Positions 1-6,983 of a stretch of DNA of 22,815 bases are shown piece after piece. Position numbers and translations under genes: made by a program. The notes under the pieces were generated by a model. It had not been told where the DNA came from and ran no database searches. It was given only the letters and a program-made list of their open reading frames with translations. Positions within the stretch are counted from its first letter, which is position 1; each line of letters opens with the position of its first letter. This stretch comes from an uncultured Pseudomonadota bacterium (lineage in GTDB: Bacteria; Pseudomonadota; Gammaproteobacteria; Steroidobacterales; Steroidobacteraceae): NCBI GenBank assembly GCA_903910215.1, contig CAIVYV010000163.1:1-22815 (forward strand), in the 5' to 3' direction.

Positions 1-90
1 ACGTTGCTCTTCGTGAGTCATGACACCTCGCTCGGGTACTTGTTCGATCGCACGCTATCGCTGCTCGACATCAACCAGGTGCGCTCGTGA
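1..90 (+). CDS. ABC transporter ATP-binding protein, C-terminal end (partial)
   Basis: The window opens inside a reading frame whose last 29 residues begin TLLFVSHDTSLGYLFDRTL. The stretch FVSHD matches the H-loop (switch) region that ends the nucleotide-binding domain of ABC ATPases, and the tail after it is short, as in LolD/MacB-type ATPases. The stop codon overlaps the GTG start of the following permease gene by four bases (GTGA), which points to translational coupling. The ATPase would energise that permease. The rest of the gene, including Walker A, signature and Walker B motifs, lies upstream and cannot be checked here. The identification rests on the H-loop plus the permease neighbour. 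Confidence 0.85.
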   Translation, partial: TLLFVSHDTSLGYLFDRTLSLLDINQVRS

Positions 91-1349
91 ATACCCTAAG
101 TCTTGCTTGGCGTTCACTTCGTAACCGTCGCAGCACTGCCTTGCTGACCATCAGCGCCATCGCCATCAGCGTGGCTTTGTTGCTTGGTGTCGAGAAGATG
201 CGAACCGCCGCCCGCGAAGGTTTCGCCAACACCGTCTCCGGCGTCGATCTGATCGTAGGCGCCCGCTCGGGTCAGTTGAACCTGTTGCTGTACTCCGTAT
301 TTCGCGTGGGCGATGCGACTGCCAACGTCAGCTGGGAGAGCTATCAAAAAATCGCCCGTCATCCCGATGTGGCCTGGACCATTCCGATTTCACTCGGTGA
401 CTCGCATCGCGGTTTTCGCGTGATGGGCACCAACGGCAACTACTTCGAGCACTATCGCTACGCCGGCGACCGGCGCATGACGTTCGCTGCCGGTAAGCCG
501 TTCGACGATCTCTACGACGCCGTGATCGGCGCCGATGTCGCGAGGCAACTCGGCTATAAGCTCGGCGACCCGATCGTGATCGCGCACGGCGTCGGCAATG
601 TGAGTTTCGCCAAGCACGACGACAAACCGTTTCGGATCGCAGGCATTCTCGCCAAGACCGGCACACCCATCGATCGAACAGTGCATGTCAGTCTCGAGGC
701 GATCACGGCGATCCACCTCGATTGGCAGAGCGGAGCTCGCGCGCTACCGGGCGCACAGGTGTCAGCCGATGAGGCTCGCGGACAAGATCTGACACCGGAA
801 TCCATCACCGCTTTCATGGTCGGGATGGAGAGCAAGGTAATGACTTTCACCATGCAGCGCGCCATCAACGATTATCGTCAGGAAGCCTTGATGGCGATCA
901 TTCCCGGTGTTGCACTGAGTCAGCTTTGGAACCTCGTCGGCATCGCCGACACGGCACTCATGATCGTGGCTGCCTTCGTCGTGCTCGCAGGGCTGCTCGG
1001 CATGCTAACCGCCATCCTCACGAGCCTCAACGAACGGCGGCGTGAAATGGCGATCTTGCGATCCTTAGGTGCGAGACCAAAGCACATCTTCACACTGCTG
1101 ATCACCGAAGCCGGCATGCTGGCCAGTGCGGGCGTGGCAGCCGGCGTGGCGCTCACCTACGGCCTGTTGTTCGCAGCGCAGCCCGTCTTGGAGCGACGCT
1201 TCGGAATCTTTCTGCAACCAGGCGGTCTGACGGGCTACGATGCGCTGATTCTGGGCGCCATCATCGTCGCTGCTCTCTTGATGGGGGCCTACCCAGCATG
1301 GCGCGCTTACCGTCACACCTTGAGTGATGGTCTGACCATCCGCGTTTGA
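87..1349 (+). CDS. ABC transporter permease, FtsX/MacB/LolC type
   Basis: The 420-residue protein has the architecture of type VII (MacB/LolC/FtsX) ABC permeases. There is one N-terminal membrane segment (about residues 17-37), a large periplasmic domain (about 40-275), then three membrane segments near 283-310, 335-360 and 385-408. The cytoplasmic stretch LNERRREMAILRSLGARP (about 312-329) is the conserved coupling helix that contacts the ATPase. Such pairs drive mechanotransmission or extraction of lipoproteins and other envelope substrates rather than classical import. The start is GTG, overlapping the ATPase stop by four bases. A DUF3299 gene follows; ATPase/permease/DUF3299 sets resemble zinc-regulated loci such as Vibrio zrgABCDE, a link I recall rather than verify. 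The substrate is unknown. Confidence 0.9.
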   Translation: MNTLSLAWRSLRNRRSTALLTISAIAISVALLLGVEKMRTAAREGFANTVSGVDLIVGARSGQLNLLLYSVFRVGDATANVSWESYQKIARHPDVAWTIPISLGDSHRGFRVMGTNGNYFEHYRYAGDRRMTFAAGKPFDDLYDAVIGADVARQLGYKLGDPIVIAHGVGNVSFAKHDDKPFRIAGILAKTGTPIDRTVHVSLEAITAIHLDWQSGARALPGAQVSADEARGQDLTPESITAFMVGMESKVMTFTMQRAINDYRQEALMAIIPGVALSQLWNLVGIADTALMIVAAFVVLAGLLGMLTAILTSLNERRREMAILRSLGARPKHIFTLLITEAGMLASAGVAAGVALTYGLLFAAQPVLERRFGIFLQPGGLTGYDALILGAIIVAALLMGAYPAWRAYRHTLSDGLTIRV

Positions 1350-1377
1350 CCGAAAACTGGACCCAGATGAGTTTCAT

Positions 1378-1381
1378 GGAG
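1378..1381 (+). promoter_or_regulatory. Ribosome binding site that decides the DUF3299 start
   Basis: GGAG sits six bases before the ATG at 1388, and no comparable site precedes the earlier in-frame TTG or ATG codons. It supports a start at 1388 and so a clean signal peptide. The longer frame would place fourteen extra residues before it. Confidence 0.6.
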
Positions 1382-1387
1382 ACTGGC

Positions 1388-1984
1388 ATGTTTCGATCGT
1401 TCACCCAATCCTGTCTGTCCGGGCTCTGCGCTGCGACCTTGATCGTCGCTAGCGTCGCCACCAGCTACGCCATCACACCTCCGCCGGTCGGCACGCCAGC
1501 GCCCTCGGCTAACGACAAGAACAAAAATGCCAAACGAGCGCCCAACGCCGTGCGCGAAATCGATTGGGACGAACTCATCCCGCCCGATGCCCGCTCGAAG
1601 TTTCTCGCCGGCCCACCGCCCGCGGCGCACGACTATCTCGGTGAAGGCGGAATGGCCGCACAGCAAGTCATGGACTTTAGCGTCAACAAGGAGTTGAACG
1701 GTCAGTCGCTCAAGATTCCGGGGTTCATCGTGCCGCTCGATGTCGGCAAAGACGGCCTGGTCTCGGAGTTCTTCCTCGTTCCCTACTTTGGCGCTTGCAT
1801 CCACGTACCACCGCCACCGCCGAATCAAATCGTCTACGTGAAGATGGCTAAGGGCGTCGCGCTCGACTCGATCTACGAGGCGTATTGGATCACCGGACGC
1901 ATGAAGACCACTAACAAGACCACCCGCTTGGGCGCTGCGGCCTATCAGCTCGATGCGACCAAGGTCGAGATCTACAAATATTGA
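1388..1984 (+). CDS. Secreted DUF3299 domain protein
   Basis: With the chosen ATG the protein has 198 residues. It starts with a signal peptide (hydrophobic stretch about 9-26, likely cleavage after SYA at residue 28) and a short Pro/Asn/Lys linker. The DUF3299 domain spans about residues 58-196. Its hallmark is GACIHVPPPPPNQ, with Cys137 and His139 conserved in the family and possible metal ligands. The start at 1388 is preferred because GGAG lies six bases upstream and it puts the signal peptide at the N-terminus; TTG at 1346 and ATGs at 1367 and 1376 are in frame but lack this. The function of DUF3299 is not established. The ABC ATPase and permease immediately upstream suggest it is the periplasmic partner of that transporter. 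No lipobox is seen. Confidence 0.88.
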   Translation: MFRSFTQSCLSGLCAATLIVASVATSYAITPPPVGTPAPSANDKNKNAKRAPNAVREIDWDELIPPDARSKFLAGPPPAAHDYLGEGGMAAQQVMDFSVNKELNGQSLKIPGFIVPLDVGKDGLVSEFFLVPYFGACIHVPPPPPNQIVYVKMAKGVALDSIYEAYWITGRMKTTNKTTRLGAAAYQLDATKVEIYKY

Positions 1985-1993
1985 GAGCGCATC

Positions 1994-2362
1994 ATGCCGA
2001 CGCTATTCGAACGTATCGTCAATCGTGAACTGCCAGCGGATATCGTCCATCAGGACGAACGCGTCACCGCCTTCCGCGATATCCACCCGCGCGCTCCGGT
2101 GCATCTACTGATCGTGCCAAATAAGGCAATCGCAACCGCTAACGACATCGCCGATGAAGACGAGGCCCTCGTCGGTCATATGTTCACCGTCGCGCGTGAT
2201 CTCGCCAAGCGTGAAGGCATCGCCGAGAACGGCTATCGCCTCATCATTAACTGCAACGCGCACGGCGGACAAGAGGTGTATCACCTGCACGTCCACCTCG
2301 TCGGCGGCACTCCGCTCGGCCCGATGATTTCGCCCTCCAAAGCTTTGCGCGAGGTGTTGTGA
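1994..2362 (+). CDS. hinT: HIT family protein, HinT-like purine nucleoside phosphoramidase
   Basis: The 122-residue protein matches the usual length of HinT. The histidine triad is seen as HLHVHLV within QEVYHLHVHLVGG near residues 96-104, and the family's N-terminal FERIVNRELPADIVHQDE pattern is present. HinT enzymes hydrolyse the P-N bond of nucleoside 5'-phosphoramidates, with the middle histidine as nucleophile, and act in the cytoplasm as homodimers. The gene begins nine bases after the DUF3299 stop and overlaps the following aminopeptidase gene by one base, so it is probably co-transcribed. Nothing about it is unusual. The physiological substrate in bacteria remains uncertain. Confidence 0.93.
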   Translation: MPTLFERIVNRELPADIVHQDERVTAFRDIHPRAPVHLLIVPNKAIATANDIADEDEALVGHMFTVARDLAKREGIAENGYRLIINCNAHGGQEVYHLHVHLVGGTPLGPMISPSKALREVL

Positions 2363-3327
2363 TGAGCGCAGCTCTGCGAACTCTGTATCCCGCGTTCGAG
2401 GCGTACCGCAGCGGCATGCTGCGAGTCTCGAACGTGCACGAGATCTACTGGGAAGAAAGTGGTAACCCGGCTGGTAAGCCAGTCGTATTTCTGCACGGTG
2501 GCCCGGGTGGTGGCACTGACGCACGCATGCGTCGATTCTTTGATCCAGCGCGTTATCGCATCGTGCTGTTCGACCAACGCGGCTGCGGCAAGAGCCGACC
2601 GCATGCCAACCTCGAAAGCAATACCACTTGGGATCTCGTCGCCGATATCGAGCAGATTCGCGAACACCTCGGCATCGACCAGTGGCAGGTCTTTGGCGGC
2701 TCCTGGGGCTCGACACTCGCGCTGGCCTATGCTCAAACCCATCCGGATCGCGTGATGGAACTGGTGCTACGCGGCATTTTCCTGCTGCGTCCGTGGGAGC
2801 TCGACTGGTTTTACGGCAAGCCCGACGGCGCGGGCGCGCTGTACCCGGATCTTTACGAGAAATTCCTCGAACCGATCCCGGATGATCGACGTCACGAGAT
2901 TATCAAGGCGTACTACGAGCGCCTGACTAGTGAGGATAAGGCAACACGCCAAGCGGCTGCGCGCGCATGGTCGATCTGGGAAGGGGCGACGAGCTATCTG
3001 CGACTCGACCCCGACTCACTCGATCGCTTCGCGGACACGACCTTCGCCGAAGCCTTCGCCCGTATCGAGTGTCACTACTTCATCAACGGCGGCTTCTTCC
3101 GCAGCCCGACGCAACTTCTCGATGACGTACATCGGATTCGCTCGATTCCCTGCACGATCGTACAAGGTCGTTACGATGTAGTCTGTCCGATCAAGAGTGC
3201 GTGGGATCTGCACAAGGCGTGGCCGGAAGCAGACTTGCGCATCGTCGCGGATGCAGGCCATTCGGCGTTCGAGCCCGGGATCCTGAGCGAACTCATCGCG
3301 GCGACCGATCGCTACGCCGCGCGTTAA
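2362..3327 (+). CDS. pip: Proline iminopeptidase (prolyl aminopeptidase)
   Basis: This 321-residue alpha/beta-hydrolase belongs to peptidase family S33. It releases N-terminal proline from peptides in the cytoplasm. The oxyanion-hole motif HGGPGGG lies at about residues 45-51 and the nucleophile elbow GGSWGST places the catalytic Ser at 114. Asp272 in GRYD and His300 in DAGHS complete the triad, all at the positions expected from the Xanthomonas enzyme. The ATG at 2362 overlaps the hinT stop by one base and has GAGG seven bases upstream; the in-frame GTG at 2359 is less likely. Its stop overlaps the convergent HExxH gene by four bases, so no terminator separates them. Confidence 0.95.
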   Translation: MSAALRTLYPAFEAYRSGMLRVSNVHEIYWEESGNPAGKPVVFLHGGPGGGTDARMRRFFDPARYRIVLFDQRGCGKSRPHANLESNTTWDLVADIEQIREHLGIDQWQVFGGSWGSTLALAYAQTHPDRVMELVLRGIFLLRPWELDWFYGKPDGAGALYPDLYEKFLEPIPDDRRHEIIKAYYERLTSEDKATRQAAARAWSIWEGATSYLRLDPDSLDRFADTTFAEAFARIECHYFINGGFFRSPTQLLDDVHRIRSIPCTIVQGRYDVVCPIKSAWDLHKAWPEADLRIVADAGHSAFEPGILSELIAATDRYAAR

Positions 3328-3809
3328 GCGCGGCATCGGCCGCTTAGGGTACCGTCCTCGCGCAAAATCGACTCGCGCTGCAGCCACTGCCGCGCGTCAC
3401 TCGCATCTTCGTCGAACCAGCGCGCCGCGGAACCTAAGCGAAAGGTATAGCCCCAGGTGTCCATGTCTGCGAGGATGCAGGCGAACCCTACACCGGGTAG
3501 CGTATTTCCCCAAAGAATTTGCAAATAGCAGACTGCGTTTTCCTCGCTGTGGTCACCACCCGCATCACGCTCGAGCACTTCGCGACGCGACGCTGTCATG
3601 CAGACGAAATGCGCCGCTTCGTGCAAAGCCGAGTGCAACGGCGTGTCGTGACGCAAATACAGTCGATCACCGATCAGCCCCGCTTCGCTCTCACCCCAAT
3701 AGCTGCCCGGGATCGGCGTAGCAGCGGTGACCCACTCAAGCTTTAGCCCGTAGGGCGACAGCAGGCTCAGCAGAGCCACACGCAAATCCGGATCACCTAG
3801 CGTGAGCAC
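3324..3809 (-). CDS. Uncharacterised protein with HExxH motif (putative zinc metalloprotein)
   Basis: I do not recognise a named family for this 161-residue protein. It carries a zincin-like motif HEAAH (His63, Glu64, His67), followed about 22 residues later by HSEEN (Glu89/Glu90), which could supply a third metal ligand in a gluzincin-like arrangement. No signal peptide or membrane segment is visible, so it is probably cytoplasmic. Cys70, Cys94 and Cys110 are other possible ligands. It begins with GTG two bases after the lptE stop, so it is likely translated from the leuS-lptE message. In E. coli and many relatives the gene after lptE is holA; here this one takes the slot. Peptidase activity is an inference from the motif only, and a metal-binding non-enzyme is possible. 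Confidence 0.8.
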   Translation of the reverse strand: MLTLGDPDLRVALLSLLSPYGLKLEWVTAATPIPGSYWGESEAGLIGDRLYLRHDTPLHSALHEAAHFVCMTASRREVLERDAGGDHSEENAVCYLQILWGNTLPGVGFACILADMDTWGYTFRLGSAARWFDEDASDARQWLQRESILREDGTLSGRCRA

Positions 3810-3811
3810 GC

Positions 3812-4291
3812 TTAATCGAGGCTGGCGATGCGTTGCAATACGACGCCGGCGAGCTCGCGAGCGAGAGTCTTGCGCAACTGCTCGCGCTCGCGCGACTTGG
3901 CGAGTGCGAGACGCTCATCGAAACTGAAATCACGCGTGGCCGTGACCTCTTCAGCTTCGACGAGATAAACGCCGTCACGCAGCACGGAATAGCGAACGAC
4001 ATAGGTAAGTTCGTATTCACGCGGTTGGTTGCGCGCCGAAACCGAGGCGACTCGCTCGAGTAGTTCATCGCGTTCGATGCGCAATCGCAACACGCCGCGA
4101 CCTGAACCGTCGATTCGCGCACCAGCGCCGCGCAACTCCTCTGAAAGCGATTGCGCGAATGGACTCTGTCGATCCTCGGTATCGATCGCGAGCACGGCAA
4201 TCGACTCGGGCAAGGCCAATCGCGACTGCAACTGGAAGCCGCAGCTTGCCAAGCCCGCACACAGCGCCAGCAGTAGCGCGAATCGACGCAT
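3812..4291 (-). CDS. lptE: LPS-assembly lipoprotein LptE
   Basis: The 159-residue protein starts with a lipoprotein signal, MRRFALLLALCAGLASC, with lipobox LASC and Cys17 as the lipidated residue. CGFQL follows at once, matching the CGF start of mature LptE. LptE is an outer-membrane lipoprotein that plugs the LptD barrel and helps insert lipopolysaccharide. Family sequence similarity is low, so the call depends on the lipobox, the length, the C-terminal Arg-rich helix and the position directly behind leuS, which is conserved in gammaproteobacteria. The start codon overlaps the leuS stop by one base (TGATG). Its lipid anchor would be completed by Lnt, encoded further up the same strand. Confidence 0.9.
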   Translation of the reverse strand: MRRFALLLALCAGLASCGFQLQSRLALPESIAVLAIDTEDRQSPFAQSLSEELRGAGARIDGSGRGVLRLRIERDELLERVASVSARNQPREYELTYVVRYSVLRDGVYLVEAEEVTATRDFSFDERLALAKSREREQLRKTLARELAGVVLQRIASLD

Positions 4292-6909
4292 CAGACCACC
4301 ACGTTGACCAGTTTGCGCGGCACCACGACGATTTTCTTGGGCGGTCCCTCACCGACGAACTTGCGAACCGACTCCTCGGCGAGCGCAGCCGCCTTGACGG
4401 TCTCGGCATCGGCATCGACTGGCACGGTGATTTGACCGCGCAATTTGCCGTTCACCTGCACAACCAGCGTGATGGCATCTTGCGCGAGCGCACTCGTATC
4501 GACCACAGGCCAACGCACATCGATGATCGCCTCGGCGTGACCGAGCTCGTGCCACAGCGTATGACACACGTGCGGCACGATCGGCGAGAGGCAGATCGTC
4601 GCGATCTCGAGCGCTTCCTGCACGACGGCACGACCCTGTTCGGTGGAGTCTTCGAAACGCGAGACGGTGTTGAGCAGCTCCATCACCGCCGCGACAGCGG
4701 TGTTAAAGGTGCGGCGACGGCCGATATCGTCCGTGACCTTGGTGAGCGCCTGATGTGCCGCACGACGCAACTCTTTCTGCGCCGGCGTGAGATTCGCGAC
4801 ATCCGGCTTGCCCGCCGTGCCCTGCGACACGTGTTGATGCACGGCCTTCCAGAGACGTCGAATGAAACGGAACGCGCCCTGCACGCCCTCATCCGACCAC
4901 TCGAGTGATTGTTCGGGCGGCGCCGTGAACATCATGAACAGGCGCGCGGTATCGGCGCCATATTTTTCGACGAGACTCTGCGGATCGACGCCGTTGTTCT
5001 TCGACTTCGACATCGTGCCAAGGCCGTCGTAATTCACTTCGAGACGTGAGCCATCCTCGCGCGTCGCGAACCAGCGCTTCACGCCGTCCTGCTCTTCGAC
5101 ATCTACATCGAGCGGATTGAAATAAGCGCGTCGACCTTCAGCCGGCTGCTGCCAATAGATGTGGTTCAGCACCATACCCTGCGTCAACAAATTCGCAAAC
5201 GGTTCGGTCACGTGCACGAGATCAAGGTCGCGCATGACCTTGGTCCAGAAGCGCGAGTACAGCAGATGCAGGATCGCATGTTCGATACCGCCGATATATT
5301 GATCGACGGGCAGCCAGTAGCGCGCGCGCTCATCGACCATGGCCTGATCGTTGCCCGCCGACGCATAACGCAGGAAATACCACGATGAATCGACGAAGGT
5401 ATCCATCGTGTCCGTTTCACGACGCGCTGGCTTGCCGCAACTCGGACAATCGACCTGATGGAAGGACGGCGACTTGGAGAGCGGATTGCCGCTGCCATCG
5501 GGCACGAGATCTTCGGGCAGCACGACCGGCAACTGCGAATCCGGCACCGGCACTTCACCGCAGTGTTCGCAGTGGATGAGCGGGATCGGACAACCCCAGT
5601 AACGTTGCCGCGAAATACCCCAATCGCGCAGGCGGAACTGAATACGCTTGCGACCGAGACCTTTGGCCTCGAGGGCCGTGGTAATTGCGGAGTAGGCCGC
5701 GACGAAGTCGAGACCAGAGAACTCGCCCGAGTTCACGGTGACGCCGGTCTCACCGTAACTCTCCTGCCAAGGCTCGAGCGCCTCTTCGTAAGAGCCATCG
5801 GTCGGGCGAACCACGGTCACGATGTCGATGGCGTGCTTCAGCGCAAACGCGAAATCGCGCTCGTCGTGCGCCGGCACGCCCATGACGGCGCCTTCGCCGT
5901 AACCCATCAACACATAGTTGGCGACCCACACGGGGACGAGCTTGCCGGTGAAGGGATGCACCACATGCAAACCGGTCGGCAAACCTTTCTTTTCCATGGT
6001 GGCGACATCCGCCTCCATGGTGCTGCCCCGTCGGCATTCGTCGACGAAGGCTTGGAGCGCCGGATTCTGGGCAGCCGCGGCAAGCGCCAGCGGATGCTCG
6101 GCGGCCACCGCCATGAAAGTCACACCAAAGAGGGTGTCGACGCGAGTTGTGAATACTTTGAGCGCACCGTCGCCCGCCATGAGCGAGCGCGTATCGTCAG
6201 CAAACGGGAAGCTGACCTCGGCGCCTTCGCTGCGACCGATCCAGTTCGCCTGCATGGTTCGTACGCGTTCGGGCCAGCCATCGAGAGTCGAGAGATCGCC
6301 GAGCAACTCATCCGCATAGGCGGTGATGTTGAGGTAGTACATCGGGATCTCGCGCTTCTCGACCAACGCACCCGTGCGCCAACCGCGACCGTCGATGACT
6401 TGCTCGTTGGCGAGCACGGTCTGATCGATCGGATCCCAGTTAACGACGCCCGTTCGCTTGTAAGCGATGCCCTTCTCACGCATCCGCAGGAACAACCATT
6501 GGTTCCAGCGGTAATAGGACGCATCACAGGTCGCGATTTCACGATCCCAGTCGATCGCAAAGCCGAGTGCCTGCAACTGCTTTTTCATGTACGCGATGTT
6601 GTCGCGTGTCCACTTCGCTGGCGCCACGCCATTGGCCATGGCGGCATTCTCGGCAGGCAGACCGAAGGCGTCCCACCCCATCGGCTGCAGCACGTTCTTG
6701 CCCTGCAGACGCGCAAAGCGCGAGAGCACATCACCGATCGTGTAGTTGCGCACGTGCCCCATGTGCAACCGGCCCGAGGGGTACGGGAACATCGAGAGGC
6801 AGTAGAACTTCTCGCGCGAGGGATCTTCCTTCGCCGCGAAGCTGCGGTGGGTGTTCCAGTGTTGCTGTGCCGCGCGCTCGACGATCGCCGGCTCGTAACG
6901 CTCATCCAT
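4291..6909 (-). CDS. leuS: Leucyl-tRNA synthetase
   Basis: This 872-residue class Ia synthetase charges tRNA-Leu with leucine in the cytoplasm. The ATP-binding HIGH signature is HMGH at residues 49-52 and the KMSKS loop appears as TMSKS at 632-636. The CP1 editing domain, which removes mischarged norvaline and isoleucine, spans roughly 220-420 and contains TTRVDTLFG (about 254-262) and HDERD (348-352). A complete four-cysteine zinc site is present (CEHC 447-450, CPSC 488-491), followed by the catalytic core, anticodon-binding domain and C-terminal domain. Length is close to the E. coli enzyme. The ATG has only a weak Shine-Dalgarno (AAAG). The gene overlaps lptE by one base and follows a 74-base gap with a possible terminator-like hairpin. 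Confidence 0.98.
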   Translation of the reverse strand: MDERYEPAIVERAAQQHWNTHRSFAAKEDPSREKFYCLSMFPYPSGRLHMGHVRNYTIGDVLSRFARLQGKNVLQPMGWDAFGLPAENAAMANGVAPAKWTRDNIAYMKKQLQALGFAIDWDREIATCDASYYRWNQWLFLRMREKGIAYKRTGVVNWDPIDQTVLANEQVIDGRGWRTGALVEKREIPMYYLNITAYADELLGDLSTLDGWPERVRTMQANWIGRSEGAEVSFPFADDTRSLMAGDGALKVFTTRVDTLFGVTFMAVAAEHPLALAAAAQNPALQAFVDECRRGSTMEADVATMEKKGLPTGLHVVHPFTGKLVPVWVANYVLMGYGEGAVMGVPAHDERDFAFALKHAIDIVTVVRPTDGSYEEALEPWQESYGETGVTVNSGEFSGLDFVAAYSAITTALEAKGLGRKRIQFRLRDWGISRQRYWGCPIPLIHCEHCGEVPVPDSQLPVVLPEDLVPDGSGNPLSKSPSFHQVDCPSCGKPARRETDTMDTFVDSSWYFLRYASAGNDQAMVDERARYWLPVDQYIGGIEHAILHLLYSRFWTKVMRDLDLVHVTEPFANLLTQGMVLNHIYWQQPAEGRRAYFNPLDVDVEEQDGVKRWFATREDGSRLEVNYDGLGTMSKSKNNGVDPQSLVEKYGADTARLFMMFTAPPEQSLEWSDEGVQGAFRFIRRLWKAVHQHVSQGTAGKPDVANLTPAQKELRRAAHQALTKVTDDIGRRRTFNTAVAAVMELLNTVSRFEDSTEQGRAVVQEALEIATICLSPIVPHVCHTLWHELGHAEAIIDVRWPVVDTSALAQDAITLVVQVNGKLRGQITVPVDADAETVKAAALAEESVRKFVGEGPPKKIVVVPRKLVNVVV

Positions 6910-6924
6910 CTTTAAAAACCGTGT

Positions 6925-6950
6925 AAAACCGCGCCTCTCGCGGAGACGCG
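6925..6950 (-). terminator. Possible weak terminator or attenuator hairpin upstream of leuS
   Basis: Between the protease stop (6984) and the leuS start (6909), the minus strand reads CGCG TCTC, loop CGC, GAGA, a two-base bulge, CGCG (6930-6950). A run of four T follows, and a second T-run sits just before the leuS ATG. A GC-rich hairpin plus T-run can end transcription or act as a leader attenuator. The bulge and short arms make this only tentative. It is the only sizeable gap in the minus-strand block. No leucine-rich leader peptide or clear T-box is visible. Confidence 0.35.
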
Positions 6951-6983
6951 ATCGTACACGACGGGGGCCGGGGATGCTTCAGG

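Noticed and set aside
3328..3808. Plus-strand continuation or terminator after pip
   Set aside because: No hairpin with a T-run follows the pip stop; the region is fully occupied by the convergent HExxH gene.
5458..6915. 485-residue open frame on the plus strand opposite leuS
   Set aside because: It is the reverse-strand shadow of a long GC-rich gene: Arg/His-rich, no recognisable domain, no ribosome binding site, and leuS is intact with all motifs.
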